From Strix aluco (taxonomy: Eukaryota > Chordata > Aves > Strigiformes > Strigidae), in assembly GCF_031877795.1 (NCBI RefSeq), contig NC_133933.1, positions 5,826,632 through 5,890,631 on the forward strand: a stretch of 64,000 bases of DNA, written 5' to 3'. The notes under the pieces are model-generated. The model was not told the origin of the DNA. It worked only from the letters and a program-made list of their open reading frames with translations, and did not search any database. Below, piece by piece: positions 13,426-25,860 of this stretch. Numbering within the stretch: the first letter of the stretch is position 1; each line of letters starts with the position of its first letter. The position numbers were made by a program, and so were the translations under genes.

Positions 13426-13468
13426 TTTTTTTTCTTTTTCTTTTTCTTTTTCTTTTGTTTCTTTTTCT
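13426..13468. repeat. Imperfect (CTTTTT)n microsatellite
   Basis: Starts with eight T, then three consecutive CTTTTT-type units, then interrupted units with one G. Pyrimidine-only over most of its length. Confidence 0.9.
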
Positions 13469-15088
13469 TGTGGTGATGCCTTTTCATTGGTCCTTAGACT
13501 GCAAGGACCTCTATGCATTTCCTACTTTTCATGTAAACTCCTAAATGCATGTTTTTGATCATTTAGCATAATTTTAGTGCTGCCATATTTATCATCAATA
13601 GCCTTGGGTTTTATAGCTTTGGTCAATTGCTTGTATCTCAGAGGTAGATTTTAAGTATTCTCTACCCAAACTTGATTGGCACAGAAAAAAAGAGAGCTTT
13701 GATAGGAAAACTAAGCCTGTTTATATTCCAACTTTTACTTTTTTTAAACTAAAACAGGCCTATTTTTACATAATTAAGTTGTACAACTTTATATTTTTTT
13801 TGTAGCTTATATCAGTAATAATACAAGGACAACAAATGCTCGATATATTAAAGAATAAACTTTGCAGAACTGCAGGCATGGAAATGGACAGTTTATAATG
13901 ATTGGGAAGACAGTTGGTGAACACAGGTGTTTCTGAAGCTCCTGCCTCTCTATAGTTATGTCTTGCAACAGGCATTTGCCAATAAGTCCATTTTGATGGT
14001 GCTCCTTGTGACCTCTAATTTTCTTCCCTGCTTTCTTGCCGTTTGCCAAAGATGCTTAGCCACTGCTTGCCAAGAGAGAACAACCCCCTGCAATATGGCC
14101 ATGTGCATTATCCACCTAGAGCTAAGGCCCAAGCAGGTCTGTAGCAGATTGTCCTGCTGCTTTTTGGGACCTCCAGAGCCTGCTGGGTGACAGATTTTCT
14201 AGAAGTTTGTCAGTGAACAGATTTGCCACCCACAAAAGTACAGACTGCCTCATGCATGTTAGGTTACTTAATGTCAGATTTTTTGCTAGACAAGATAAAA
14301 GATAAATTAATAGATTTACCTTAAAAACATAACTTTGAAAATGTGGAAAAAATTATTTTTAAAACAACAACATGCATGTTTTTTAATGTTAAATTACAAG
14401 TGCTCTAGAGGCTCTTTTGATTTAAGCAGGTGTCTCGTTGCACTCCACAGCTCTCCTGGTTTTATTGCTAAAGACAAAATTGGAAAGTTCCAAGACATGG
14501 CACGGGCAACCTGTCTCTTTTCAAGCCCATGTTTGTTTAACTTTTCTTCCCCATTGTTGGATACTGGTTCTGGTGGTATTATTTGCCAGAAAATGTCACT
14601 GAATCTTACAGATATTGCTACATTCTTAGACTATCATGTGGCCATTGATCTGCTAATGCTTATCCTTCTGGCATAATGTAATTTTATCTCTGTTTTATTG
14701 CTGCCACAGCCCAGATTCTGTGCTTCCATCAAGCTCTTTATGGTGCTCTTCAGCAAGTTCTTAACTTTAACAGACTCTGGGTCTTTTTCATGCATCAGAA
14801 CCCAAAATCTTGGAACCTATTTAAGTACTGAACTACACTCTTGGAAAGCTTTGCTCAAGTTGAGCATACCAAGATGCTTACAGCCTGGCACTGCCATAGT
14901 GCTCTCTGGAGGTCTGTGTTGGACCCTAAGGGCTGGCAGTGGAGTTAGGGTACACTGTTGTGTTGCTCTTGTGGACCTGGATGTGCAAACTTGCCACTTT
15001 CTGTCTGATACATCACATCTCTTTCATTTCATCCACCTTGGATGGAATTATCTATGAAAAATAGAAAAATTGGATGCCTTTTTGGCAG

Positions 15089-15205
15089 AAGATGATGAGG
15101 CTTCTGACACGGTTGGAGTTAAATATAGGAGCAAAATTGTACAAGAAGCTCTTTGCTTGCTGAAGATCTGGCTTGGGTCTAAACTGTTACAACCCTGTGA
15201 CTCCA
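15089..15205 (+). other. Candidate 117-nt coding exon (phase 1-1)
   Basis: Preceded by GCCTTTTTGGCAG and followed by a CCA/GTGAGT donor. One frame is open across the segment and beyond, giving EDDEASDTVGVKYRSKIVQE, then ALCLLKIWLGSKLLQPCDS. The length is a multiple of three. The frame stays open into the presumed intron to 15348, so openness is weaker evidence here. Product unknown. Confidence 0.18.
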
Positions 15206-15918
15206 GTGAGTACTGGATCAGGCCCTCTATTGTTTTCCTTGTGTATATGTACATGGATAATACTAGTATCAGCTTCCTGATAATTCTTAATTTTTTCCAC
15301 AAGTTGCAGAGAACTGGAAATGTGCCAGTGCCTTCCACCAAACAGTAACACATTTAACCAACCTCTTACTTGAACAGATTGTATCTCTGGAGTTTATTTG
15401 CGTTTTGCAGACATACTCTCAATTCTTTCCAGGTCTTATTAGCTATCATTGGAGAAAGGGGGGAAAAAAATTATACACATTTTGATTACATGTATTGATC
15501 TTATACCTTAATCTTTGCTGCTCAGATACAGGTATGTCTTGAATAAGCCTTGGTGATCGCTGAAGGTTTATGGAGCTTGAAAGGATTAACTCTGAATTCA
15601 AGCTCATGGTACCCTCTTTTTTTTCTATTTCTCCTCATTTAGGGTTTACTTTATTATTAAATGGATGGACTAAAGCTAGCTCCTTCAAACAGGTTCTTAA
15701 AAGCACATGTATAGAAATACATCTACTATCCTACTTATTCAGGGATGAAATCATATTAACATTAATACTTCATAAGCAAAAACATATTCTGTGCATAGAT
15801 TATATGTTAGTGCCCTGAATGAAAGGTCATTTTTTTTTCCTCCAAGTCTCAGAGCAAACGAAAGCTTGTCCATACTGACCGTTTCTGACTGATAGGAAGC
15901 TTATGATCTGTGCCGCAT

Positions 15919-15953
15919 CTCCCCCCCTGCCCCGCCCCCCCCCCCCCACCCCG
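15919..15953. repeat. C-rich tract with quadruplex potential on the minus strand
   Basis: Runs of 7, 4, 13 and 4 C separated by one or two bases. The minus strand therefore has four G-runs of at least four with very short loops, a textbook G-quadruplex pattern. It is one of the few strongly GC-biased spots in the window and also a likely assembly-error position. Confidence 0.9.
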
Positions 15954-18900
15954 AAAAGATATTTTTACAGTATTTCCAAAAAAATTCTTCATAAAGAATT
16001 ATATATTCTGTAGAAGTTTACTACTTATCCTGCAGTATTGCTTGTTATTCCTGACACTTCCTCCACCATATCATCTGCTTCTGTAGAGGAAAGGAGAAAA
16101 CAGCTTGTCTTGTGGAGAGCAGTGAGCAAGCCATGGGTGGGCAGGAAGAAGGGAAACATACATCCATTTTGGCCCTCCCACTCAGCCCTGCCTTTGTCCA
16201 GTTCCCCTGCACCTTTAGGATCCACAGCAAGCTTCCTTGGGTCAGAGATAACACAAGGCTACCTCTCTAAATAGATTACATCCACGGTGCGTCATTGCTT
16301 GAGCGAGAAGGATGCCGTGGTAGTACAAATGACTCCTGTGCATTGAATTGGTATCGCCCCGGGGAGTGACTCTTTCTTTTCCTTCACTTTTTTCCTAGTT
16401 CTTCTGATGGGACACAGGGATCACTCAGAATCTTCAAATAATCCATGTACAAAGTTAAAATCTAGACAGATAGATACCAGTATGGATTCAAATCTCCAGT
16501 GACAAAAATACCAATGTATAGGTGCTTCCAGTAGAATTTCCTGAATAGACTGTTTTCGTGAACAATCTTCCCTCCACCCATCCTTCATGGATCAATCAAC
16601 CTTAATTCCTTCTGTCAGTGGGCCCACCACTTCTGTCCTCAAGTACCCATTTGTCAGGTTCTGACTAATATCAGTAGAGATGTCCATGTCTCAGCTGACC
16701 ACAGAGAGCAGCGGATTTCTGACTGGAATACTCTTCTGGCTGCTTCTTCATGATTGCTTGGACTGACATGAAGCAGGCTTAACGGAAAACTGATCCTAAT
16801 TGTTCTGAGTCTTGACACATACTTGGATATTTTCTAGAGGCTCTGAAGGTCTGTCTCCATGTCAAAGGGGAGTTGTGATATTTGTTCAACTAACCTCACC
16901 TTTGTCTTTATAGGTAGATTTGAAATGTTCCTTGCTGCCTTGTGCCAACATGGCTGTAAATAAGCTTAGCAACAGCTTCTGGGTTACATGACTAAGGTGT
17001 AGATGGCAAGAGTAAAGCCAGACAGAATCAAAGAGTAGATAAACCCTCAGATACTATGATAACAAATACATTAGGAAAGCCTGATTAGGATCACCAATTT
17101 CATGACACTTTCCCATTTTGGCTCCTGCTTTTTAGCCTTCTAAAAGGAACTCAGATTTGACTGAACACCCATACCCATGAACGTGCATTGCACTTGGCAC
17201 CTGACCACCATCAGTTGCTGTTCACTCTGCTATCTTCTAGCATTACTTTCAGTTTACCTGGATTAATGTAAACTCAGTCAACTCCATCCATCCTGTGATG
17301 CTGTAATGATACTAGAGTATTTATGCTATTGCACTAGATTGGTCTTGAGTACATTTTCTTACCCTGAGTACAGTGCTGCTTAGATTTCCTCTCTAATACC
17401 CCCACTGAAAATCCTGTATGCTGAACTGGGAGGGGAACAATCCTAACCAACCCCTGCCAGAAAAAGAAAAACATGCGTAACAGCCCAAAAGGAATGAAGG
17501 CTACAGCTAATAAGTCTTTACTGTTCCAGACACCTGGCCAGCATTTCCAAAGACTGCATTCCTAGTCTTTGTGAGATCTGCAGTCAACTTGGCCATGGAT
17601 TTGGAATAGAAACTAAGCTTTGGGAAATCTGAAAAAAAAAAACCCAAGAGGTGCTCTGTCATGGTCTTTACTGTGCTTCTTCCCTAAATATTAGGTTCTT
17701 GGGCATTAATCAAGCGGTATTAAGCAAAATCTATTATAGGTGACTTGCTGAGCTAGAGCTATACTCTGTTGTTTTCTGTAAGAGTCAGCACTGTGCTTCC
17801 AGAAGGCGGCACCAATTATTGTCCAAAGGACTATATGAATACAGTTCCAATATTGATCTTCATAAGGCAGGAAGGATAAAGCTTTCATTTTGATGCATTA
17901 AAAATGCACAAACTTACAGAAATTCAGTGCCAAATAAAAGCCTGACTAAGCAGAAAATAGCCACGTGGCTTGGGCCCCTCTGACTTAAGGGACTGGCTGT
18001 TCTGAGGTAATTTCATGGCAGCTGTAATTATCAAAGTGTTGATCAGAATAAATAATCTTAAACTAGAGCCATTTACTGCTAAAACCATCAGCAAGAAGTA
18101 TCCCTGAGTCTTGATTTCTTTCTTAACTTGGGCCATAAAATTTTCCCCCTAGAAGGACTGCTGCATGGACCAGAGTCCTCAGGTGCTTGTTGTAGAGCTT
18201 TATCAAGTATTCATTTATGTTAATAGTTCTCTGACATAGTGGACATCCTAGGTAGGAGAAAATCAGTGATGCTTCTGATGTGAATGAAAACTGCCCTTCG
18301 GAAAGGGGAAGGACACTCACTGGTGCAGATGCTCCCCAAAAAAGCATGAGAACTTCTGCCCTGTGGTGTCACAGCAGGATTCAGGATTACTCCAGCTCTC
18401 ATTCAACTGGTGAAAAATGCAGGAACACAGATATTCCTGCTGGTACTATTAGAAAGGTGATTTTTCCGTGAACCCGCATCAGCATCTAGCACAGCTGCCC
18501 TTGTGTTTACTGTTTATTAGCTCTATCTACTATTGCTTGAATAGTTCTCTTGGATATGCATCCACTCTTTTACAGATCTCTTGTGGTAGTGATACTATTA
18601 CAGAGGTTTTATCTGTTTAGGAATTTAAACAAATGTGACTGGTATGAATGAACTTTCCAATTTAGCAGAAGTCTCGTTAGTTTGGCTTTTCAGTTCTCAT
18701 TAGCTTGATTCAGCGAGGGGCTTGGTTCCATGTGGCCTGTGTTGGACACAATGGCCCAGCCATGGTCAGAAAAGTCCTTTTTATGTAGACAAGTAGGTAA
18801 GATGTGCACTTGTTGATGGACAGCTATGGGACTTGATTAATTAGTTTCCATAACATCCTCGATCTCTCCTTCCAGAAATAAATTCAACAACATAAGCTAA

Positions 18901-20853
18901 AATACTCCAAAATAACAGAGGAAACATTGAAAAATGGGGGAAAAGAGAAAATCTTTTACTCTCAAAACTTGTGCTGTGTCAGGTGGACTGTTGTGAGAAA
19001 TGTATGTGCCAATTAAGAAATACTGGAATGTTTTGCTGCCCAAAGAAAAATGTTTTTAATTAGCATTTTTCTCCACTATATTTTGAAAAGGGCATATTTG
19101 AATGTTCCAAACAATTCATATAGCTAAGTGCCTAGAGCCGTGACACGTTTAGAACTGATATTATAATCACATACAATTTAATCTCTTTCATTCCAAGTTA
19201 TTGTTAATGTATATTATTCTTGTAAAGCCAGCAAGTATATGCCTGCTGTGGCCTGGGGAGGCAGGGGGGCGTGGAAAGAAAAAAACCCTATAAATTTAAT
19301 ATACATATTTATATACTTTTATATTATTATGTGTATGAAAGAAATATATAAAAGATTCAGCAGGAACAATAGGAAGCCCAGATGTGGTGAAAGTAAAAGA
19401 TACTAATACTTGTTTGTCAGAGGTTGGAGTTACAATAATGGGTGTGGATATCTTGGCAGCAGTTAGAAAATTCCAGATTCAATGCTATGCCTTCTTGTCA
19501 AAATTATTCGAAGATACAGGTCTGTGTGCTAATAACATTTTTAATCTTTGTGGTTCCTTTTTAGTTTGGAACTTCCAATCAGTGATCACTTTTCTCTAAT
19601 TCTGTTTTTCAACATCTGGTTTTTTTTAATTAAATTCCCTGCATGATTTACAGCTTGTTCCTTATCAGCTTGTCCTCAGAACTGGCATAAAAACCAGTTA
19701 ATTTGTTGTTCTTTCTAAATAAGTAAAAAGGAGGACAAAAATACATAAAGCTTCCTTGTTTGGTATGAGGAAATTTTAAAACAAAACAACCCTATTAATA
19801 CAACATTATTAATACTGTCTCATTGCTTTCGGTGACTCTATATCTCAGCCCCTTAGTTGCTCTTCGAAGCACTTCACCATGTAGGCTTAATTTCCATGTG
19901 CAATCTGCAATATTAACCTGAAAAATCTTAAAATCTTTCTTGCAAAATTATGTTTGTGTGATTGTGCAGGTCACCAGAAACCCCACCTCTCATTTTGCTT
20001 CACTCCCTTTTCTTCTTCACGCCTTTGCAATAGTTTTGTCCAGGACACAGCCTAATGCAGAGGTAGATGTCCATGCTCTAAAATCACAAATGCTTTTGTA
20101 ACAAAAAATGTACAACTAGCTAGAATTGAATATATATAGAAATGCCCTGCTCTCCAGCACAAAGGCATTTCATCTATTTGCCACCTTTAATAGAAATGCT
20201 ATGCCTAGGCAAGGTAATTTTTGTGTGTGTTTGTTTAACTTCTTGCTGTTGCCAGGGATTTTTTTCAATACCCATTATGTTTGTGTTCAGATTGTGTAAT
20301 ATTTCTTTTTGCATTAGGCTGTTCAATTATGGCAGGCACACAACAGCAATACAGGATAACAGTAAAGAGATTTTTACAATGTGTGTAAAATATATGAAAA
20401 GAAATATTATTTTTCTTTTTAGCAGCCTTTTATTATGCCAGAAGTTTCCTCCAGGGAATAGACAAAGGACATCCTCACAGTCTATTGCACTGTGTATTAG
20501 CTGGTTTGGTTCATCTTTCATTTTGAACTGGCTGTGGATGCAAATTGAAACCCTTCCAAACAGCCTGGAATCTTTCAAGCCTCCTAAGACCTGAGCCTCC
20601 ATCTGCAACTAATTTTGCAGATGATTCATCTCTTGTCTTCAAAGAAGATATGGGTGCAAATTATAATCGTACTAAGCCATCTCAAACTTTTGAGATGTTC
20701 AGCTGAATGCAAATTTGCATCTGTTTTCTTTACAACAGACTGAACCAAAGCTTTAACACTTAATCCCCTGAGCTTTTAAAGCACTGAGGGCTCTAGAGTT
20801 ATGAAAAGCAGGCCAGTCATTTCTGTGCTTGTCCATGACTTTTGGTGTCTATA

Positions 20854-20956
20854 CCGAGCGCCGAGTCAGTCACGGTCAGGCTTTGTCAAAGGGTACAGCA
20901 TTTGCTAACACAGCGTGACGTGCCAAGTGTCGTGAGTCCCCTGATTGAGTTGCACG
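20854..20956. promoter_or_regulatory. Small CpG cluster with CRE-like and AP-1-like words
   Basis: Eight CpG in about 102 bp, in a window otherwise poor in CpG. It contains GAGTCAGTCA (AP-1/MAF-like), GCGTGACGTG (CRE half-site plus E-box-like CACG) and GTCGTGAGTC. No TATA box, initiator or coding exon follows. It could be an unmethylated enhancer or a chance retention of CpG. Confidence 0.25.
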
Positions 20957-23900
20957 TTACAATGCAAAAGAGCATTTTAACAGGTGCCTGAATTACAGCA
21001 AGAACTGCAACTCAGCCTGGATGAATAATGCGGACCCTACTCTCTGTGAGCTAGATGATAAATCTTTATCTCACATATGGGAAGAGCTGGCTGCTCAACT
21101 GGACCCAGAGAAAGTTCTTTTCCTGTGAGGAGGAAAAAGATGTTTGCAGCCTGGTCTGTGGTACGCTGCCTTTCCTAACCCTGCCCTTCTACCACCTTTA
21201 CAGTTTCCCCTTTGGTATCTAGTGTAAATGCTGCCCCTTTCTCACATGTGCTCTCAGACATAGGCTAGGCAGGAATACCAGAATAATGCTAATGCATTTT
21301 TAATGCCAAGTTTTGGGTCCATGTCTGCACTCTTAAGCACGATGAATCTCCACTGATTTACTTCAATGTCAAGAGTACGTGGTCAGACCTTTAAAAATGT
21401 CATTTTGGTTTTCAGTCTTTATTTGTATCTCTTTCTTGTGTCAACACTGTTACACACCAAAGGAGGTCTGAACTCTTACCTCTTCCTTTCATTGCTGCTT
21501 CTTGCAACTTCTTTTCTTTGCTTTGGAGCTGCTGCTCTTTCCCACAAACTCTGTCCTCTCTGCTAAGATCTGTCATGGACTGGCTCTTGGGGGATGGGTT
21601 CATGTGGGTCACCACCCTGATCTCCACCAGGATACGGCCTAGTGCGTCTGGCATCTCTTTCTGATTCTGGTAAAGAGAAGTTGATGGTGGGTCAATTTTT
21701 GTATGGCTCTGTTGAGAAACTCTCAGAGGTGTTTAGTTTCGGTTGCAGGATAGCTTTGACTCTGCACTTTAGCCTTACTGATGGTAATACCTATGTTACA
21801 GAGTCTCATTTGCCTAGGTTGATTGTGCCTGTGTTTTGGAGCATAACACAGTAGCTACTCTGAAAAAAAAATAGCATAAGTATTTTTTATACTTATATGA
21901 AAACATAAGCTCAGAGAAAATGCCAGTGGTACTCAAAAAATTTTGCAGTCCAAGCACAATGCTTGCTGTGATGGGTGTTAAATCAGAGCACAAGAAAGCA
22001 CGTGTTGGTGTGGGCAGACCTGACTTCTCCGGTGCACGTGAAGAACCACTGCTCTAGAGCTACAAGCATTTTCTGCCCAGCAATGCTGGGATTTATGTGG
22101 CTTATTCACTTCACCGTTTTGTCTATGCCTGAAAGTGCAAAGGTATAATTCAGCCTTGCCCATGCTATGCCACTCTGTTTTCCCTTCATTTCCATTAATG
22201 GAGCAGCCACATGGCTGCTGGCTATACTAAGCCTGCACTAAGTAGTGAAATAGCCAAGCAGGGCTGGGATGTGCAGAGCGAAACAGCTGGTGCTGAGGAT
22301 GCTCCCTCAACAAGTCCGTTGCACTGGAGTTGGAATATTTTTTTACTGGTGTTAGCATGGTGCTGTGAACACCATTAGCTGGAGTGCCTTGGGCGTGTTC
22401 TTGGACATAACCTTCCAGTCCAGTACATTCAAAAGGGATCCAGTTCAGGCACTTTGAGACAACCCTGTATCATGAAGGAAAGCAAAGCATGTAAGGACAA
22501 TTGGGAGATTTGTTTCAAAACAGTACACCATATCCCAACTGAAAAAGTTAATGAGGACTGCCTCAGAAATCCCCAGAAATGAGGGACACACCCCATAAGG
22601 GTGTGTGCAGGCTGCCATGAAGAATCTTTTAAAGGCTGTGGAAATAAGAAGGAAGGACATGTGCTGCTCTGCGAATTCTTGTCCTGTGTTGGTCCATAGT
22701 GGGACTGTCTGGTTCGTGTAGGACATTCAGACCTTCTACATAAGACAGTCTCCTTCTGCCCCAGGGCTAGGAAGTGTGTGGATTTCTAGCTTTTTTCCCT
22801 TTTTTTTTTTTTTTTTCTTCCCCCTTCACCTTCTGAGCTTTTAAACTGCTGAAGACTTCATTCACTTCAGCGTTGCAGACAGCAAGCTCCCCTTTAGGGG
22901 TCATCAGAGAGGGTTTCTGTTCCCATTAGTCAGGGATAGGCTCCTTAGCAAACCTCCCTATTGGTTTTGTTACCACATTGATACCAAGTTCTTTGGACAT
23001 TTAGTCTGTAAAGTTATTGCTTTGACATTTTTCAGTTGTTGACCTGGTGCCTCACATCTTGAGTGAGCCACTTTTATTCCAGGTTTTTCACTTACAGTAA
23101 ATAATCAGAAAGTGGTTGGAAAGGAACAGATCTGATAGTAACTACATGATCCGAGTTTGTACAAAAAAAGTTAATTTCAATCAGCCACAAATCTGGCATA
23201 CTGGTGGCTACCTCAGCCTTGCCACCTCATAAACTGTCTGTCAGCTTCAAATGATCCAAAGACCTTTGAATTTCAGTTGTATTTGTGCATATTTTTGTTT
23301 CCATATATACAAACATGTTCTATACCCTGTAAGTTAGAATGTGCTAAAATAATTGCTTCTTTTCTGATAATATAATATGTGAAGTATGGAAATCTACTGA
23401 TTTCAGATACCTTTGTAGTTCTGTATAAAGCTTACAGCCTGAAAGCACTAGGATATGACAGTGAAATCAGAATGCCAAACAGAAACATTTTGTATTAACT
23501 TGTAGATTAAATTGGTTGCATAGCAAATGTATTGCTGAGCACAACGTGTATTTGTGTTTCTGAAGTACGGTATAACTTCTTAATTCACCATACTTCTGAG
23601 TAACTGTGGGATGCCTCATTCTACAGGAAAAACAGAGCACTGGGTAGTCTTGAATCTGGTGTTACGCCCAGGCTTTGCTGAGCACAGTTCTGTACATTTT
23701 CAGTAAGATTTCTGCTCTCCATTGCAGTGGCTCAGGACATTGATATTACATATTTTGTTAGGTTCTGTGATAAAGGCTCATTCCCCCAAACGTGAAGGAG
23801 CACAGAGGCACCACAGCGTTTGGGGGATCCCAATATCCCAGTCAGAGACTGGAGACCCAAACAGCACTGAGGCTGTCCCAGGGGAGCCTCAGCCCCAGGG

Positions 23901-24413
23901 GCTGGAGGGCCAGCAGCGCTGTGGATCAACAGGAGACAGTCTCTGAAGTACCTTACAGATGAGGTGGGGTTACCACCAGAGGTGTGGGCCTCATTATGGG
24001 GTGCGGGGAGGAACATCTTGGGGTGTTTAGATTTATTGGCTTAGGGGAGGAGGCAAAGGCAGGGAAAAGAGATGGATCAAGGTGATTTGGGAAGGAACAA
24101 GCAAGGAAAAATAGAAAGCAGGTAAAAGGGACCGGTCCCCTGATCACTGCAGTTTGTCCTGTGTTCTCAGTAAGCTTGACTTCTAACTGTCTTGCTGGGT
24201 GAGGCACACTCTGTTCTGAGTGCATTTGTGTGTGTACGGGGGTCTCATTGCCAGCAACTGGAGTTGGATCACAGGGGCTTGTGTGCCTGTGGCACCAGGA
24301 AAAGGAGTGAGCAACAGTGTGCGATTGCTGGCGAGTATAAAACCAGACTACCAGTGAGTAGGTATGCCTCAGAGGCAGGAATGAAGGCAACTGTGAGTCT
24401 GGGCCAGATACCA
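20957..24413. other. Noncoding stretch becoming GC-richer to the right
   Basis: 21480-21560 on the minus strand encodes a Lys/Gln/Glu-rich string beside a GAG/GTAAGA donor, but this comes from a pyrimidine-rich plus strand. 23730-24413 is GC-richer with CCAGGGG and GGGGAGG words; a 145-codon minus-strand open frame (23953-24390) is Pro/His/Ser-rich and looks compositional. Confidence 0.5.
22790..22827. repeat. T-rich polypyrimidine tract with T17
   Basis: Pyrimidines only, including T17 at about 22800-22816, ending in CCCCC. It could act as a polypyrimidine tract of a 3' splice site, but the first AG downstream has no convincing open exon. Confidence 0.8.
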
Positions 24414-24760
24414 GAGAGACCAGAGGGTCTGCAAGTTGGTTATGGTGGGGACCCAGAAGTCCAATACTACTACTAGGGAGACCATAAGGTCTGTAAGTCT
24501 GTGGGGGTCAACTGAGGGGGATCATTTGCATGTGAGAGACAACCAGAGATGAGAGGGTGCAGGGCCAGTTGCTGGACAAGCTGAGTGCTTAGGACTGGTT
24601 ACTGGAGGGATGTCTAGTGTGCATGCAAGAGCATTTGTGGACCAGCAGCTGGAGTGGGGCTGCTGGTCCTGAGCTGCCTGCAGCTGGGGAGAGCAAGGAT
24701 TGAGGGCAAGATATTAGACACACTGAGTGTCTGAGGCCAGTTACTTAGGGTATCTGCGTT
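24414..24760 (+). repeat. Degenerate G-rich minisatellite-like block
   Basis: Related segments recur at intervals of about 60 bp: GAGAC followed by an AG-rich stretch and GGTCTG(C/T)AAGT at 24416 and 24478, with a third GAGAC-led segment at 24536. Further on, a segment containing CTGAGTG(C/T) T-(A/G)GG-CCAGTTAC-like sequence is seen at about 24571-24620 and again at 24713-24762, about 142 bp apart (roughly two 71-bp units). The block is G-rich on the plus strand, CpG-poor, and much richer in GC than its surroundings. It leads straight into a TA/GT microsatellite. It could be a worn VNTR, or a tandem portion of an LTR-type element; I cannot recognise LTR ends. Confidence 0.55.
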
Positions 24761-24769
24761 GTGTGTGTA

Positions 24770-24807
24770 GATATATATGCTTATATATATGTGTGTGTGT
24801 GTGTGTA
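24770..24807. repeat. Compound (TA)n/(GT)n microsatellite
   Basis: ATATATAT, a short break, TATATATAT and then nine GT units. Further TG-rich words occur to about 24970, so the dinucleotide tract may once have been longer. Confidence 0.95.
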
Positions 24808-25823
24808 TTTTCCACTAACAGGCTTCTATCCTGCTCAGCCAGAGAGGAAAACAAGAGGAGGCTGTTGGTGCTGTTTGTTTGTGTGAGTGCTTACTGTCTC
24901 TGTCTGCAGTGAGCCATGTAGCTGGCCATGTGTCTGTGTATATATTTGTGGTATACCTGTGTCTGTGTGGGTACCTATTAGGAGTAGATGCTCAACCTCA
25001 CTACTCACTGGACATGGGAACACAGAGCTGCAGCAGCCTCGCCTCTGGCTACTGCATTTGGCAACTCCTGACATGTTTGTTGCAAACTCTGAATGCTAAA
25101 AAGCAATAAGGTATTCAGTATATATTTTTCTATTATGACTGCTGAGAAATAACAGTAAGTCTTCATGAGCAAAATATTGCATAAATTGCTTCAGACCTCC
25201 TGCAGCAATAATTTGCTACTCTGTTTGGTGATCACTGAGAGATTAAGCCAGAGAACAATATTCTGTTCCGTACAGACAAGAGCAGACTGGATTTTTAGTG
25301 TGTCATAACATCCATTCTGTAACAGGCTGGAAAAATCTGCTGGAAAAAAATTCTGGTGAGAAAGAAAAGTAGTTGGCTGAAAAAATTCTACAGAACAAAC
25401 GCACGCTCCATTTCTAAGCAAATTCTTGTGCAGATGATATACTGCCCTCAATTGGTACATTTAACTTCTGCTGACAGAAGTCCTGCTGCAGCTTGCTTAT
25501 AAAACATAGTGACAGAAGGCTCAGAACAGTCTTCCATGTTAACCCTAGTGAGTACGTGATGAAACCCCACCAAACCAGTGTGGTGTCATTCGATCAGCAT
25601 TCTCTATTCATTTGTACCTTTGTTCAAATGGAGCTTATTTGAGGGAAATGCTTCTAAACCTCTTACAAAAATCTAGACAACAGCTCTTGAAATATGGCTG
25701 TGAATATTCTTCACAGGGCTCCATTCCATTCATTGAACTATTTTGGGATCTTTTTGTTTGGTTCCCTTGTGAGTAAAGAGAAAAAAGATTGTAATATTTA
25801 CAAACTCCAAGGAGATTTAGTCA

Positions 25824-25860
25824 CAAAAAAAAAACCCCAAAAAACAAAAACACAACAACA
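25824..25860. repeat. A/C-rich low-complexity tract
   Basis: Ten A, CCCC, six A, then AC-rich words. Same A(n)C(3-4)A style as 6896-6974 and several shorter spots in the window. Confidence 0.85.

Larger units (their letters stand above)
11834..20853. other. Noncoding stretch, no gene seen
   Basis: 12260-12400 is AT-rich and non-repetitive (CAATTGCATGGGAG, ATTAAAATAGCATCTG) and could be a conserved element. G-rich spots at 12425-12442 and 19250-19274 have weak quadruplex patterns. 14335-14676 and 14698-15057 are open frames of 113 and 119 codons without recognisable features. 16270-16365 has several CpG. 20142-20594 is a 150-codon open frame rich in Cys, Phe and Ile, with no gene-like features. 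Confidence 0.5.

Noticed and set aside
14335..15057. Adjacent 113- and 119-codon plus-strand open frames
   Set aside because: No recognisable protein family; they are in different frames and lack splice sites joining them.
20142..20594. 150-codon plus-strand open frame
   Set aside because: No domain, no transmembrane layout that makes sense, AT-driven Phe/Ile/Leu/Cys content, no splice or promoter context; expected by chance in 64 kb.
21480..21560. Minus-strand coiled-coil-like exon (EDRVCGKEQQLQSKEKKLQE) with a GAG/GTAAGA donor
   Set aside because: The acceptor (GATCTTAGCAG) lacks a pyrimidine tract, and the Lys/Gln/Glu content follows from a purine-rich strand.
23953..24390. 145-codon minus-strand open frame
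   Set aside because: Pro/His/Ser-rich translation of a G-rich block; overlaps the minisatellite-like repeat.
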